The notes under the pieces were generated by a model. It saw nothing but the letters and a program-made list of their open reading frames with translations, did not search any database and was not told the DNA's origin. Positions 24,181 through 32,763 of a DNA stretch of 64,000 nt are shown piece by piece (within the stretch, counting starts at the first letter, position 1; each line of letters starts with the position of its first letter). The stretch is from Clostridia bacterium (GTDB lineage: Bacteria > Bacillota > Clostridia > Christensenellales > Aristaeellaceae), in assembly GCA_017460395.1 (NCBI GenBank), contig JAFUBA010000034.1:1-64000 (forward strand). Direction: 5' to 3'. Both the position numbers and the translations under genes were made by a program.

Positions 24181-24774
24181 ATGGCACTGGATCTCGAAAA
24201 ACAGCAGATGGAATTTCTGGATATATGCCACACCAATATTCAGCGGGAAGGGCTGGCAGGCCTGGTCAACTGGCTCATGACGGCAGACTTTTTCCGGGCA
24301 CCCGCCAGCACCCGCTTTCACGGCGCCTATCCTGGCGGGCTGTGCCAGCACTCCCTGGACGTCTACAACTATGCCCTCAGGGCCAGCAATCTGGTGGACC
24401 AGCCGCTGGACCTGGAGTCCCTGACGGTCGCCTCCCTCTTCCACGACGTGTGCAAGGTCAACTTCTACAAGGTCGACCGGCGCAACCAGAAGGTGAACGG
24501 GGTCTGGACCGAGGTTCCCTACTATACCATCGAAGAGAAGTTTGCCTTCGGCGGCCACGGCTCCAAGTCCGTGTTCCTCGTGGAACGCTTCATGCGTCTG
24601 AAGACCGACGAGGCCATCGCCATCAACTGCCACATGGGCTTTTCCGATCAGGGCAACGTATCCTCCATCTCCCAGGCCTATGAGCGCTGTCCGCTGGCCT
24701 GGGTCATCCATGTGGCGGACGAGGCCGCCACATGGATGCTCCATCGCACGAGCGATGACGAGGAAAACGCCTGA
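24181..24774 (+). CDS. HD-domain phosphohydrolase
   Basis: This 197-residue protein has an HD fold. It shows a metal-ligand His in PGGLCQHSLDVYNYALRA, the HD pair in VASLFHDVCKVNFYK, a later His in FAFGGHGSKS and Asp in WVIHVADEAATWML. HD proteins of this kind hydrolyse phosphate esters of nucleotides or nucleic acids, and this one resembles small HD proteins found in phage and Clostridia. The substrate is not known. The ATG at 24181 follows GGAGG by 10 bases; the frame further upstream has no support. Convergent with the NamZ-like gene, 9 bases apart. Confidence 0.82.
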   Translation: MALDLEKQQMEFLDICHTNIQREGLAGLVNWLMTADFFRAPASTRFHGAYPGGLCQHSLDVYNYALRASNLVDQPLDLESLTVASLFHDVCKVNFYKVDRRNQKVNGVWTEVPYYTIEEKFAFGGHGSKSVFLVERFMRLKTDEAIAINCHMGFSDQGNVSSISQAYERCPLAWVIHVADEAATWMLHRTSDDEENA

Positions 24775-24783
24775 TCGCCTGTT

Positions 24784-25935
24784 TTATCTGTACAGGTGAT
24801 AGATCCGGGCCGTCTCCTGGAACTGCTCTGCGTCCCGCACGGCCGCCTGAGCCATCTCCCCGGCGCTCATTCTGCCCTCCCTGTAGGCGTCCGTGCCGAG
24901 CAGGAGATCGAAAAAGAAGGTCTTTCCGCCGTCCTGGCTCAGAAACTGGAACTGCTGCCCTGCCTGGCGCCGGATGGCATCCACGAGCAGGAGCCCTGCG
25001 CCGAAGGTCCTGGCGCCCCGGTCCGTCAGGTGCATCTGCACCCCCCGGCAGCTCTCCCCGGCATGCTTGCTGAAGGTGGGGCGAAAGCTCACCGGGCGAA
25101 AATGAACCCCGGGAAGGCCAAGGCCGTTCATCTCATCTGAGAGGGCATTTCCGTCCAGAAACGGTGCACCGATCAGCTCAAACGGCTGGGTCGTGCCCCT
25201 GCCCTCGCTGATGTTGGTGCCCTCAAAAAGACAGGTACCGATGTAGCACAGGGCCGTCTGAAGGGTCGGACAGTTGGGGGACGGTGCTACCCAGGGGACA
25301 TCCGTGTCATCCAGAAGACAGGACCTGTTCCACCCGATGAGCGGACAGACATGCAGATCCAGATCGAACTGCATCTGCTCCTTCATGAGCCTTGCCAGCT
25401 CACCCACCGTCAGGCCGTACCTCGTCGGGAGCTCAAAGTCGCCCACGAAGGATCGGAAAGAAGGTTCGAGTCTTACGCCGTCCTGAAGGCCGCCCAGGGG
25501 ATTGATCCTGTCCAGCACCACCACACTGATGCCCTTTGCCGCACACGATCTCATGGCATCTGCCAGGGAGTAGATGAAGGTATAAAAGCGCGCGCCCACG
25601 TCCTGAATGTCATAGATCAGGACATCGATCTTCCCCAGCATCTCCTCCGTCCAGGTCCTCATGCCATAGGTGGAATAGATCGGGAGACCGGTCACGCTGT
25701 CCCTTTCCCCTTCCACGCTCTCCCCCGCCTGCCTGTCGCCCCGGATCCCGTGCTCCACCTGGTACAGCGCCGTCAGATTCCACCTTTCATACACGCTGTC
25801 GATGGTCGGACGGAAGGCATGGCTGATCCCGGTGGGGTTGGTCATGAGGCCCACGCGCCTGTCCCGGATGATTCTGTCCAGGTCCTCGAGGTGGTCCGCG
25901 CCGGAAAGCACATGAAGGCTGTGCTGAGATGTCAT
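24784..25935 (-). CDS. DUF1343 protein, NamZ-like exo-beta-N-acetylmuramidase
   Basis: This 383-residue protein of the DUF1343 family includes B. subtilis NamZ, which releases N-acetylmuramic acid from peptidoglycan fragments. Family blocks are VGLMTNPTGIS, VEHGIRGD, LIYDIQDVGARFYTFI, VVLDRINPLGG and FVGDFELPTRYGLTVGEL. No signal peptide is visible, unlike many secreted members, so it may act on recycled muropeptides in the cytoplasm. The ATG at 25935 has AGGGAACG upstream. Divergent from the GH5 cellulase. Confidence 0.88.
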   Translation of the reverse strand: MTSQHSLHVLSGADHLEDLDRIIRDRRVGLMTNPTGISHAFRPTIDSVYERWNLTALYQVEHGIRGDRQAGESVEGERDSVTGLPIYSTYGMRTWTEEMLGKIDVLIYDIQDVGARFYTFIYSLADAMRSCAAKGISVVVLDRINPLGGLQDGVRLEPSFRSFVGDFELPTRYGLTVGELARLMKEQMQFDLDLHVCPLIGWNRSCLLDDTDVPWVAPSPNCPTLQTALCYIGTCLFEGTNISEGRGTTQPFELIGAPFLDGNALSDEMNGLGLPGVHFRPVSFRPTFSKHAGESCRGVQMHLTDRGARTFGAGLLLVDAIRRQAGQQFQFLSQDGGKTFFFDLLLGTDAYREGRMSAGEMAQAAVRDAEQFQETARIYHLYR

Positions 25936-26017
25936 ATCCGTTCCCTCCCCGTAGATTTTTCACTCGCTGCCGGCCGCAGCCGGCGCCAGAACAGTATACC
26001 ACAAAAGGAGGCCCAAG

Positions 26018-27217
26018 ATGCGCTTTTTGAGATACCTGCTCGCACTTTCCTTCGCTTTGCTGTTTAGCTTTCTCTGTATCCCCACAGCTTCCCTGGCGTC
26101 CGAGGAGGAGATCGTGGTGCCGGAGATCTCGACAAAAAACTTTGAGATCCCGGAGAGTGAGGCCATGTCCTTCGTGCGCGCCCTCGGGGCTGGCTGGAAT
26201 CTCGGCAACACCATGGACGCCATCGACGGGGCAGGCCACAAAGGCGGCACCTCCCTGGAAACATACTGGTGCCGGGCAAAAACCACCAGGGAGATGATCC
26301 ATGAGATCGCAGAAGCCGGCTTTCAGACCATCCGCATCCCGGTGTCCTGGCACAACCATGTGACCGGGGATGATGACACGATCGATCCCGAGTGGCTCTC
26401 CCGCGTCCGGGAGATCGCGGACTGGGCGCTGGAGGAAGGGATGTACGTGATCGTGAATGTGCATCACGACAATCACCTCACCTACGGCTACTACCCGGAT
26501 TCCGAGCACCTGGAGCAGTCCAGAAAGTACCTTGGCAGCATCTGGCGCCAGATGGCCGAGTGCTTTCAGGATGCAGATGAACACCTGATCCTCGAGTCTC
26601 TCAACGAGCCCCGCCTGGTGGATACCGCCAACGAATGGTGGTTTGACAGAAACAGTGCCGTCTGTCAGGATGCCGCAGCGTGCATCAACGAGCTCAATCA
26701 GCTCTTTGTGGACACCGTACGCCTGTCTGGCGGGTACAACGCTACCCGCTACCTCATGGTGACGCCCTATGCCGCCAACTGCGAGAGTGCAAACCCCGAC
26801 TGGTTTGTCCTTCCAACGGACACGATCGCCGATCACCTCATCGTCTCCTACCACGCCTACTCGCCCTATTCCTTTGCCCTGGATCTGAAGGGCACAAAGG
26901 AATTCAGCCTGACCAACTACCAGCAGACCGCAGAGGTCGTCTCCAGCCTGAATGCCATGTACAACTGGTATGTCACAAGGGGGATCCCGGTGGTGCTCGG
27001 TGAATACGGAGCCCTCCACAAGGACAATCTCCAGGCTCGTGTGGATCTGACCGCCTTCTATGTCGCCCAGGCTGCCTCCCGCGGCATCCCCTGCCTGTGG
27101 TGGGACAATAACGCCTTCCAGGGAAGTGGTGAAAAGTTCGGGCTTTTCCTCCGTCAGGACCTCACCTGGCCCTTCCCCGAGATCGTGGAGGCCATCATGA
27201 AGTACAAACTGAAATAA
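26018..27217 (+). CDS. Secreted glycoside hydrolase family 5 (endoglucanase-like)
   Basis: This 399-residue exported hydrolase has a signal peptide (FALLFSFLCIPTASLAS). A GH5 TIM barrel follows, with GAGWNLGNTMDA, IRIPVSWHNHV and VNVHHDNH. The acid/base Glu ~197 lies in LESLNEP and the nucleophile Glu ~329 in VVLGEYGA. The pattern fits subfamilies acting on cellulose, xyloglucan or mixed-linkage glucan. There is no carbohydrate-binding module or dockerin. AAAGGAGG lies 10 bases before the ATG. It is consistent with a plant-fibre-degrading gut organism and ends at a strong bidirectional terminator. Confidence 0.92.
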   Translation: MRFLRYLLALSFALLFSFLCIPTASLASEEEIVVPEISTKNFEIPESEAMSFVRALGAGWNLGNTMDAIDGAGHKGGTSLETYWCRAKTTREMIHEIAEAGFQTIRIPVSWHNHVTGDDDTIDPEWLSRVREIADWALEEGMYVIVNVHHDNHLTYGYYPDSEHLEQSRKYLGSIWRQMAECFQDADEHLILESLNEPRLVDTANEWWFDRNSAVCQDAAACINELNQLFVDTVRLSGGYNATRYLMVTPYAANCESANPDWFVLPTDTIADHLIVSYHAYSPYSFALDLKGTKEFSLTNYQQTAEVVSSLNAMYNWYVTRGIPVVLGEYGALHKDNLQARVDLTAFYVAQAASRGIPCLWWDNNAFQGSGEKFGLFLRQDLTWPFPEIVEAIMKYKLK

Positions 27218-27226
27218 TGCTCCGAA

Positions 27227-27275
27227 ACATGCGCGGGCCTGTACCAGTCAGGTACAGGCCCGCGCATGTTTATCT
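27227..27275. terminator. Bidirectional terminator between GH5 and his operon
   Basis: A perfect 19-bp stem (27227-27245 with 27251-27269, five-base loop), followed by TTATCTTCTTTTT on the plus strand. It overlaps the end of hisIE on the other strand and can end both transcripts. Confidence 0.9.
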
Positions 27276-27914
27276 TCTTTTTCCCAGCTCGCTGAAGACC
27301 TCTTCCGGCGAAACGCCCTGCTGAGAGAGCAGGACCAGGAGATGGTACATCAGGTCGCCTGCCTCATAGACCAGCTCCTCATGGCTGCCCTTCATGGCCG
27401 CAATGATGGTCTCGCTGGCTTCCTCGCCCACCTTCTTGCAGATCTTCTCGACGCCCTTGTCCAGGAGATAGTTGGTGTAGCTGCCCTCCCTCGGGTGTAC
27501 CTTCCGGTCCTCAATGACGCCGTACACTTCCTCGAGGATCGAACTGTTCCGGGGCAGATCCTCCTTCTCCACGCCCAGCATCTCCCGGAAAAAGCAGCTG
27601 CGCTCACCCGTGTGGCAGGCAGCGCCCGTCTGCTCGACGAGGAGCAGAATGGTGTCGCCGTCGCAGTCCAGGTGCATGTCCAGCACTTTCTGCACATGCC
27701 CCGAGGTTTCCCCCTTCTTCCAGAGCTTCTGCCTTGAGCGGCTGAAGTAGGTCGCATACCCTGTCTCGAAGGTCAGTTTGAGCGATTCCTCATTCATCCA
27801 TGCCATCATCAGGACCTGCCCGTTGTGAATATCCTGGGCAATGGCAGGCACAAGTCCGCACTCGTTGTAGCGAATCTCGCCCATCAATGCATCAAATGTT
27901 TCCCTGTCAAACAA
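27270..27914 (-). CDS. hisIE: Bifunctional phosphoribosyl-AMP cyclohydrolase / phosphoribosyl-ATP pyrophosphatase
   Basis: This 214-residue fusion catalyses steps 2 and 3 of histidine synthesis. The N-terminal HisI domain (1-~110) has [18 protein letters not shown], the Zn/Mg site [19 protein letters not shown] and [11 protein letters not shown]. The C-terminal HisE domain carries [20 protein letters not shown] with the acidic MazG-like helices. It is the last gene of the his operon, directly after hisA. The usual hisF between them is missing. Confidence 0.95.
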   Translation of the reverse strand: MFDRETFDALMGEIRYNECGLVPAIAQDIHNGQVLMMAWMNEESLKLTFETGYATYFSRSRQKLWKKGETSGHVQKVLDMHLDCDGDTILLLVEQTGAACHTGERSCFFREMLGVEKEDLPRNSSILEEVYGVIEDRKVHPREGSYTNYLLDKGVEKICKKVGEEASETIIAAMKGSHEELVYEAGDLMYHLLVLLSQQGVSPEEVFSELGKRR

Positions 27915-27938
27915 GTACTGTCCCTCCCGTCTAGTGTA

Positions 27939-28658
27939 TCAGGTAGCATCCCGAAACCGGCATATGGCCTCCCTGAGGTCCACAAAGCCGTCATACATGG
28001 CCCGCCCGAGGATGGCCCCGCCGCAGCCGATCTCAGTGAGCGCCTGCAGGTCCTCCATGGAGGAGACGCCGCCGGAGCCCACGATCTCAAGGCCCGTTTC
28101 CTGCACCATCTGGCGGGTGGCTGCGATGTTCGGCCCCTGCATCATGCCGTCCTTCGACACGTCCGTGTAGACAGCGCGCCTGACACCGATTGCCCGCATC
28201 TTCTTTCCGAACTCCACGGCGTCCACATCGGTCTTCTCGACCCAGCCCTTCACGGCCACACGGCCGTCCCTGGCATCGATGCCCGCGACGATCTTCCCAG
28301 GGTAGCGCCGGCAAGCCTCCTCCACGATCTCGGGGTGACTGACCGCCACGGACCCGAGAATACAGGCGGCAAACCCGGCATCCATCCGCCGGTCAATGTC
28401 CTCCATGGTCCGAAGGCCCCCGCCGATTTCCACATGGCCGCCAAAAATCTTCACGAGGTCCCGCAGAAGGTCCTCCACCTGACTCTTCCCGTCAAAGGCA
28501 GCGTCCAGATCCACCACGTGCAGCCACGTGGCCCCCTGGTCCCGCCAGCGCCTTGCCACATCCCTCGGATCCCCGAAGTCCGTCACATCCCCGCGCTTTC
28601 CCTGCCTCAGTCGCACACACCGGCCGCCTGCAAGATCAATTGCCGGATACAGTATCAT
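27939..28658 (-). CDS. hisA: ProFAR isomerase (HisA)
   Basis: This 239-residue (beta/alpha)8 barrel isomerises 5'-ProFAR to PRFAR. It has the N-terminal catalytic Asp in LYPAIDLAGGRCVRL, the phosphate-binding loops VEIGGGLR and VGSGGVSS, and the second catalytic Asp in YTDVSKDGMMQGPN. The ATG at 28658 was chosen because it begins the conserved MILYPAIDL; a GTG at 28667 is an alternative. No strong ribosome site is visible for either. HisB ends 28 bases upstream. Confidence 0.94.
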   Translation of the reverse strand: MILYPAIDLAGGRCVRLRQGKRGDVTDFGDPRDVARRWRDQGATWLHVVDLDAAFDGKSQVEDLLRDLVKIFGGHVEIGGGLRTMEDIDRRMDAGFAACILGSVAVSHPEIVEEACRRYPGKIVAGIDARDGRVAVKGWVEKTDVDAVEFGKKMRAIGVRRAVYTDVSKDGMMQGPNIAATRQMVQETGLEIVGSGGVSSMEDLQALTEIGCGGAILGRAMYDGFVDLREAICRFRDAT

Positions 28659-28685
28659 CTCACACACCCGCTTTTGTCCATTCTC

Positions 28686-29279
28686 TCAGTCAAGGACGCC
28701 CTTGGTGGAGAGCACCCCTTCAATGCGCCCGTCCACCTGCACGGCATCCCGGAGCGCCATCCCGAAGGCCTTGAAGAGCGCCTCCATCTTGTGGTGATCG
28801 TTTTTTCCATACAGAATCCTCAGGTGCAGCGTGAGCCCTGCATGCACGCACAGTGCCCGGAAGAACTCCTCGCACAGCTGCGTGTCCATCTCCCCGCATC
28901 TTTCTCCCAGAAAGGTCCCCTCAAAGGCCAGGTACGGCCTGCCAGAGATGTCCAGGGCCGCAAAGGCCAGGGCATCGTCCATGGGCATGAAGGCGGAGGC
29001 TGCTCGGCGGATCCCCTCGCGCGTGCCAAAGGCCGTGCGCAGGGCCTGCCCCAGAACCATCCCGCAGTCCTCCACCGTGTGGTGCCCGTCCACATCCAGG
29101 TCTCCCCTGCACACGAGGTTCAAATCCATCTGTGCAAAGCGGCACATGGCGTCCAGCATGTGGTCAAAAAAGCCTATGCCACTGTGCAGCTCTGTCTTCC
29201 CGTGCCCGTCCAGGTTCACATCCAGATGAATGTTTGTTTCGCGGCTCTCCCGCTCCCCGCTTGCCCTTCGCTCCGTCAT
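28686..29279 (-). CDS. hisB: Imidazoleglycerol-phosphate dehydratase (HisB)
   Basis: This 197-residue monofunctional IGPD dehydrates imidazoleglycerol phosphate to imidazoleacetol phosphate. The Mn-binding histidine motifs are visible as GIGFFDHMLDAMCRF, DGHHTVEDCGM, and later HKMEALFKAFGMAL. The histidinol-phosphatase half seen in enterobacteria is absent. The ATG at 29279 overlaps the hisD stop as ATGA. Confidence 0.95.
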   Translation of the reverse strand: MTERRASGERESRETNIHLDVNLDGHGKTELHSGIGFFDHMLDAMCRFAQMDLNLVCRGDLDVDGHHTVEDCGMVLGQALRTAFGTREGIRRAASAFMPMDDALAFAALDISGRPYLAFEGTFLGERCGEMDTQLCEEFFRALCVHAGLTLHLRILYGKNDHHKMEALFKAFGMALRDAVQVDGRIEGVLSTKGVLD

Positions 29280-30577
29280 CCCCGGATCTCCTTTCCGAAG
29301 CGGATCGCCACGGCGTTCGCATGGGCGTCCAGCCCCTCGGAGCGTGCCAGCAGCATGACCTGCTCGTGCACCTTCTCCAGCTCTTCCCGCGTGGCATAGA
29401 TAATGGAAGACTTTTTCACGAAATCATCCACCGACAGCGGGGAGAAGAACCTCGCCGTGCCGGAGGTGGGCAGGACATGGTTGGGGCCGGCAAAATAGTC
29501 GCCCAGGGGTTCCGGCGAGTTCGCGCCCATGAAGATGGCACCCGCGTGATGGATCTTCGGCAGCAGAGCCCAGGGATCCTGCACATACAGCTCGCAGTGC
29601 TCGGGGGCGATCACGTCCACCACCTCTGCACATCTGTCCAGATTCTCGCAGACAATCACCGTCCCGTAGGTGTTCAGGCTCTTTTCTGCCACCTCGCGCC
29701 TGGGAAGGAGTGCCACCTGACGATCCAGCTCCCCTGCCACCGCCTTCGCGGTCTCCTCGCTGTCCGTCACACACACCGCGGCCGCCATGGGATCGTGCTC
29801 CGCCTGGGAGAGAAGGTCCGCCGCCACAAACCGGGGGTCGGCGCTCTCATCCGCCACCACCAGCACCTCACTGGGGCCGGCCACCATATCGATGCCCACG
29901 TATCCGAAGACTTCCCGCTTGGCCATGGCCACATAGATGTTGCCCGGGCCCGTGATCTTGTCCACCTTCGGAATGGCTCCCGTGCCGAAGGCCAGGGCCG
30001 CCACTGCCTGGGCGCCGCCCACCTTGAAGATCCGGTCCACACCGGCCAGGTGCGCTGCCACCAGCGCCAGGGGATAGCTGACCGAGCCATCCCGGCCGGG
30101 GGGTGTCACCATCACGATCTCGCCCACGCCTGCCACCTTGGCCGGCAGCACATTCATGAGCACCGAGGATGGATAGGCCGCCGTGCCGCCTGGCACATAG
30201 ACGCCGACCCTTCTCAGCGGCGTGATCTTCTGTCCCAGGGCCGTCCCCTCCTGGAAATCCACCCAGGTGTTCTGCTTCTGCTTTTCGTGGAAGGCGGTAA
30301 TTCTCCTGGCCGCCTCCCGCATGGCGCTGAGCCATTCGGGGCTTGCCGCGGCATAGGCAGCCTCAATCTCCTCCTGGCTGACCTCCACTGTCTCGGCAGT
30401 CATCTTCACATGGTCAAACTTCTCCGTGTATTCAAACAGCGCCTCATCGCCCCGTTTCTGGACATCCCGAACAATATCCCGGACGACGGCGGCAATGTCA
30501 TCGTGCTGCATGTTGGACCTGGCGCCGAGCCTGTCTGCCAGCGCCTGTACATCCTCTGACCGAATCACAGGTACCAT
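29276..30577 (-). CDS. hisD: Histidinol dehydrogenase (HisD)
   Basis: This 433-residue NAD-dependent zinc enzyme oxidises L-histidinol to L-histidine in two steps. Family motifs are RRVGVYVPGGTAAYPSSVLM, KITGPGNIYVAMAKR, DMVAGPSEVLVVAD (near residue 215), LLSQAEHDPMA with zinc ligands, and GANSPEPLGDYFAGPNHVLP with catalytic His. Length is standard. GAGCGGATAAAG precedes the ATG. It lies 67 bases after hisG. Confidence 0.96.
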   Translation of the reverse strand: MVPVIRSEDVQALADRLGARSNMQHDDIAAVVRDIVRDVQKRGDEALFEYTEKFDHVKMTAETVEVSQEEIEAAYAAASPEWLSAMREAARRITAFHEKQKQNTWVDFQEGTALGQKITPLRRVGVYVPGGTAAYPSSVLMNVLPAKVAGVGEIVMVTPPGRDGSVSYPLALVAAHLAGVDRIFKVGGAQAVAALAFGTGAIPKVDKITGPGNIYVAMAKREVFGYVGIDMVAGPSEVLVVADESADPRFVAADLLSQAEHDPMAAAVCVTDSEETAKAVAGELDRQVALLPRREVAEKSLNTYGTVIVCENLDRCAEVVDVIAPEHCELYVQDPWALLPKIHHAGAIFMGANSPEPLGDYFAGPNHVLPTSGTARFFSPLSVDDFVKKSSIIYATREELEKVHEQVMLLARSEGLDAHANAVAIRFGKEIRG

Positions 30578-30644
30578 CTTTATCCGCTCCCATCACTTGA
30601 TTTGAATTCCACGCCAATTCGGCTCTTCTGCGTTCCTCAGGGCC

Positions 30645-31298
30645 CTATGCCCTGCTCCCCAGGCCCTCCGCCAGGCCGTCCACAAGACTGCGGATGCGCT
30701 CGCGCTTGGTCTTGAGGCTCACCCGGTTGCACACAAGCCGTGCGCTGCAGGGACAGACCTCCTCCAATACCTCCAGGCCGTTGGCCCGAAGGGTCGCGCC
30801 GCTCTCCACGATATCCAGGATCACATCGCTCAGGCCGATCACCGGGCCCAGCTCCACCGAGCCGTGCAGCTCAATGATCTCGATGGTCCTGCCCTGTGAG
30901 GAAAAGTAGGACCTTGCAATGTTGGGGTACTTGGTCGCCACCCGGAACGTGGCATGGCTCACAGACGGCTCCTCCCCCCTGGGGTAGCCGGCCACGCAGA
31001 GTCTGCATGCGCCGAAGCCCAGGTCCAGGAGCTCATACAGCGGCCGTCCCGCCTCGAGCAGGGAATCCTTGCCCACCACGCCAAGGTCCGCCACCCCATG
31101 GTCTACGTAGGTCGCCACGTCGGAGGGCTTGACGAGAATGTAGCGCATGGCGGAAGCAGGATCCTCAATCACCAGCTGGCGGCCGGGATTTCTCGGCCCT
31201 GTGCAGTCAAGGCCCATCTTTTCCAGAAGGTCGAACGTCTTTTCTGCCAGGCGACCCTTGGCAAGCGCCATGGTGATGACCTGCTGCTCATTCCCCAT
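30645..31298 (-). CDS. hisG: ATP phosphoribosyltransferase, short-form catalytic subunit (HisG)
   Basis: This 217-residue short HisG catalyses the first step of histidine synthesis (ATP + PRPP) and needs HisZ for activity and feedback control. Motifs are ALAKGRLAEKTFDLLEKMG, VKPSDVATYVDHGVADLGVVG and the PRPP loop DIVESGATLRANGLEVLE. The C-terminal regulatory ACT-like domain of long HisG is absent, in agreement with the adjacent hisZ. The ATG at 31298 overlaps hisZ by 11 bases and has GGAGGGAATCAAC upstream. The frame beyond it is inside hisZ. Confidence 0.95.
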   Translation of the reverse strand: MGNEQQVITMALAKGRLAEKTFDLLEKMGLDCTGPRNPGRQLVIEDPASAMRYILVKPSDVATYVDHGVADLGVVGKDSLLEAGRPLYELLDLGFGACRLCVAGYPRGEEPSVSHATFRVATKYPNIARSYFSSQGRTIEIIELHGSVELGPVIGLSDVILDIVESGATLRANGLEVLEEVCPCSARLVCNRVSLKTKRERIRSLVDGLAEGLGSRA

Positions 31299-32493
31299 GT
31301 TGATTCCCTCCGATCTCCTCTGCCAGATGCTCTCTGATATACAGGTGCCGCATGGCCGGCGTGCGCATGAGCCCTTCCAGGCCGCCCTCGTAGACCATGC
31401 AGGTCCTCTGTCCTGCGCGCCGCTCCTTTTCCGCCGCCTCAAGGGCCTGCTTCAGGCATCCTTTCTCAAAGGCGATGGCCACATCCGGCACGGGGCGCTG
31501 AAAGCGTGCCCCCTGCCGCTCAAGGGCGATCAGGCAGGTCTTGAGGCTGGCCGCGAACCCGACGGCCGGCATGCTCCGTCCGTAGAGTCCGGGCAGTCCG
31601 TCATACCGCCCGCCGGACAGAATCGGCTGGCCCACGCCCGCCACCTGTCCGCGGAAGATGACACCGGAATAATACCCCGCCTCCTGCGTCATGCCAAGGT
31701 CCAGCGTCACATGCCAGGCGCAGCCCCACATGTCAAGGAGATCCACGATCTCACGAAGATTGTGGAGGGCGGCTCTGCTCTTTTCACCCTCCGCCATGGC
31801 CTCCGCTTCCTCCAGGATGTCCCGCTCGCCAAAGAGCAGGGGGAGCCTTTTCAGCTTCTCCGCCACCGCCTCCGGGAGCCCAAGGGACTTGAGGTGCCAC
31901 TCGAGCGCCAAAGCATTTTTCTGCTCTGTCAGCTCCCGGATGCCCACCGCATCCTCCTTGGACACGCCGGCCTCCTCCAGCACCGCCTGGAAAAAGCCCG
32001 CGTGGCCGAGCTCCAGCTGGAAGTCCCCGATGCCCGCCGCCTGCATGGTCCTTGCGGAGAGGGCGATCACCTCGGCATCCGCCTCCGGGGAGGAGAGCCC
32101 CATGATCTCCACCCCTGCCTGGGGCTGCTCGGAGAGCATGGAGAGGGTGTCCTGCTCCATTTTACACGCATTCTGCAGATAGCACAGCCTCAGCGGCAGT
32201 GTCTCCTCCTTCAGCGCGCTGCCCGCCATGCGCGCGGCAGGCACGGTGCTGTCCGGACGGAGGGCCAGGATCCGCCCTTCCCGGTCGAAGGTTTTCCAGA
32301 GATGCTCCGGCCGGAAGCCCCAGACAGGGTCATCGAGCACCTCATAATATTCCAGCATCGGTGTTTCGATTTCGAGAAAACCAAACTGCGAAAACAGCGC
32401 CCGGATCCGGCTCTCCATCTCCCGCTTTGCGCTGCACTCCGAGGGCAGCGTGTCCTGCATGCCCACCGGAATCTGCTTTCTGGTCAGATTCAT
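31288..32493 (-). CDS. hisZ: ATP phosphoribosyltransferase regulatory subunit (HisZ)
   Basis: This 401-residue paralogue of histidyl-tRNA synthetase lacks the anticodon domain and catalytic residues. It is the partner of short HisG. Class II synthetase-like segments are visible: GMQDTLPSECSAKREMESRI, FLEIETPMLEYYEVLDD, LALRPDSTVPAARMAG and ILSGGRYDGLPGLYG. It is the first gene of hisZ-hisG-hisD-hisB-hisA-hisIE. AGGAGG precedes the ATG. Upstream lie a good promoter and three phased direct repeats. Confidence 0.94.
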   Translation of the reverse strand: MNLTRKQIPVGMQDTLPSECSAKREMESRIRALFSQFGFLEIETPMLEYYEVLDDPVWGFRPEHLWKTFDREGRILALRPDSTVPAARMAGSALKEETLPLRLCYLQNACKMEQDTLSMLSEQPQAGVEIMGLSSPEADAEVIALSARTMQAAGIGDFQLELGHAGFFQAVLEEAGVSKEDAVGIRELTEQKNALALEWHLKSLGLPEAVAEKLKRLPLLFGERDILEEAEAMAEGEKSRAALHNLREIVDLLDMWGCAWHVTLDLGMTQEAGYYSGVIFRGQVAGVGQPILSGGRYDGLPGLYGRSMPAVGFAASLKTCLIALERQGARFQRPVPDVAIAFEKGCLKQALEAAEKERRAGQRTCMVYEGGLEGLMRTPAMRHLYIREHLAEEIGGNQHGE

Positions 32494-32509
32494 ATTTCCT
32501 CCTGTGTGC

Positions 32510-32530
32510 GCTTTATCGTGATAACGTGAT
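32510..32530 (-). repeat. Two 8-bp direct repeats in the hisZ leader
   Basis: On the minus strand TATCACGT is followed directly by TATCACGA within the first ~25 bases of the predicted his transcript. They may be part of a regulator site. Confidence 0.5.
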
Positions 32531-32544
32531 AGAGCGTGAAAGGG

Positions 32545-32573
32545 ATTCTATCGCCCATCCGCCCGGATGTCAA
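32545..32573 (-). promoter_or_regulatory. Promoter of the his operon
   Basis: On the minus strand -35 TTGACA (32573-32568) and -10 TAGAAT (32550-32545) are 17 bases apart, giving a ~45-base leader to hisZ. No T-box or His leader peptide is present in that short leader. Confidence 0.85.
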
Positions 32574-32588
32574 TCCTGCTCCCCAATG

Positions 32589-32618
32589 TTTGTTGCTGTT
32601 TGTTGCAATTTGTTGCAG
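32589..32618. repeat. Three 10-bp phased direct repeats upstream of his promoter
   Basis: TTTGTTGC occurs at 32589, 32599 and 32609, exactly 10 bases apart, so all copies face the same side of the helix. The block ends 15 bases upstream of the his -35 and lies 30 bases upstream of the divergent coaE -35. It looks like a regulator-binding array. Confidence 0.75.
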
Positions 32619-32648
32619 GACGGACGCAGCCCGAACCCCGGAATTTCA

Positions 32649-32677
32649 TTGAAAACGGCTTTCTTTCATGATAAGAT
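32649..32677 (+). promoter_or_regulatory. Promoter of the coaE-SLT fusion gene
   Basis: TTGAAA (32649-32654) and TAAGAT (32672-32677) are 17 bases apart, 87 bases before the ATG at 32764. Confidence 0.65.
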
Positions 32678-32763
32678 GCAGTTCCTTCGGTCTTCCCCTC
32701 CGCTGTCTTCTTCAGCGTACGGGCGCACCCGATAGGACAGCACCTGACAGGGGAGGGTCTGCC

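Noticed and set aside
29132-30559. Long plus-strand frames over the his operon (for example 475 codons)
   Set aside because: GC-rich antisense shadows of hisD and neighbours; His/Arg/Gly-rich with no motifs and no ribosome sites.
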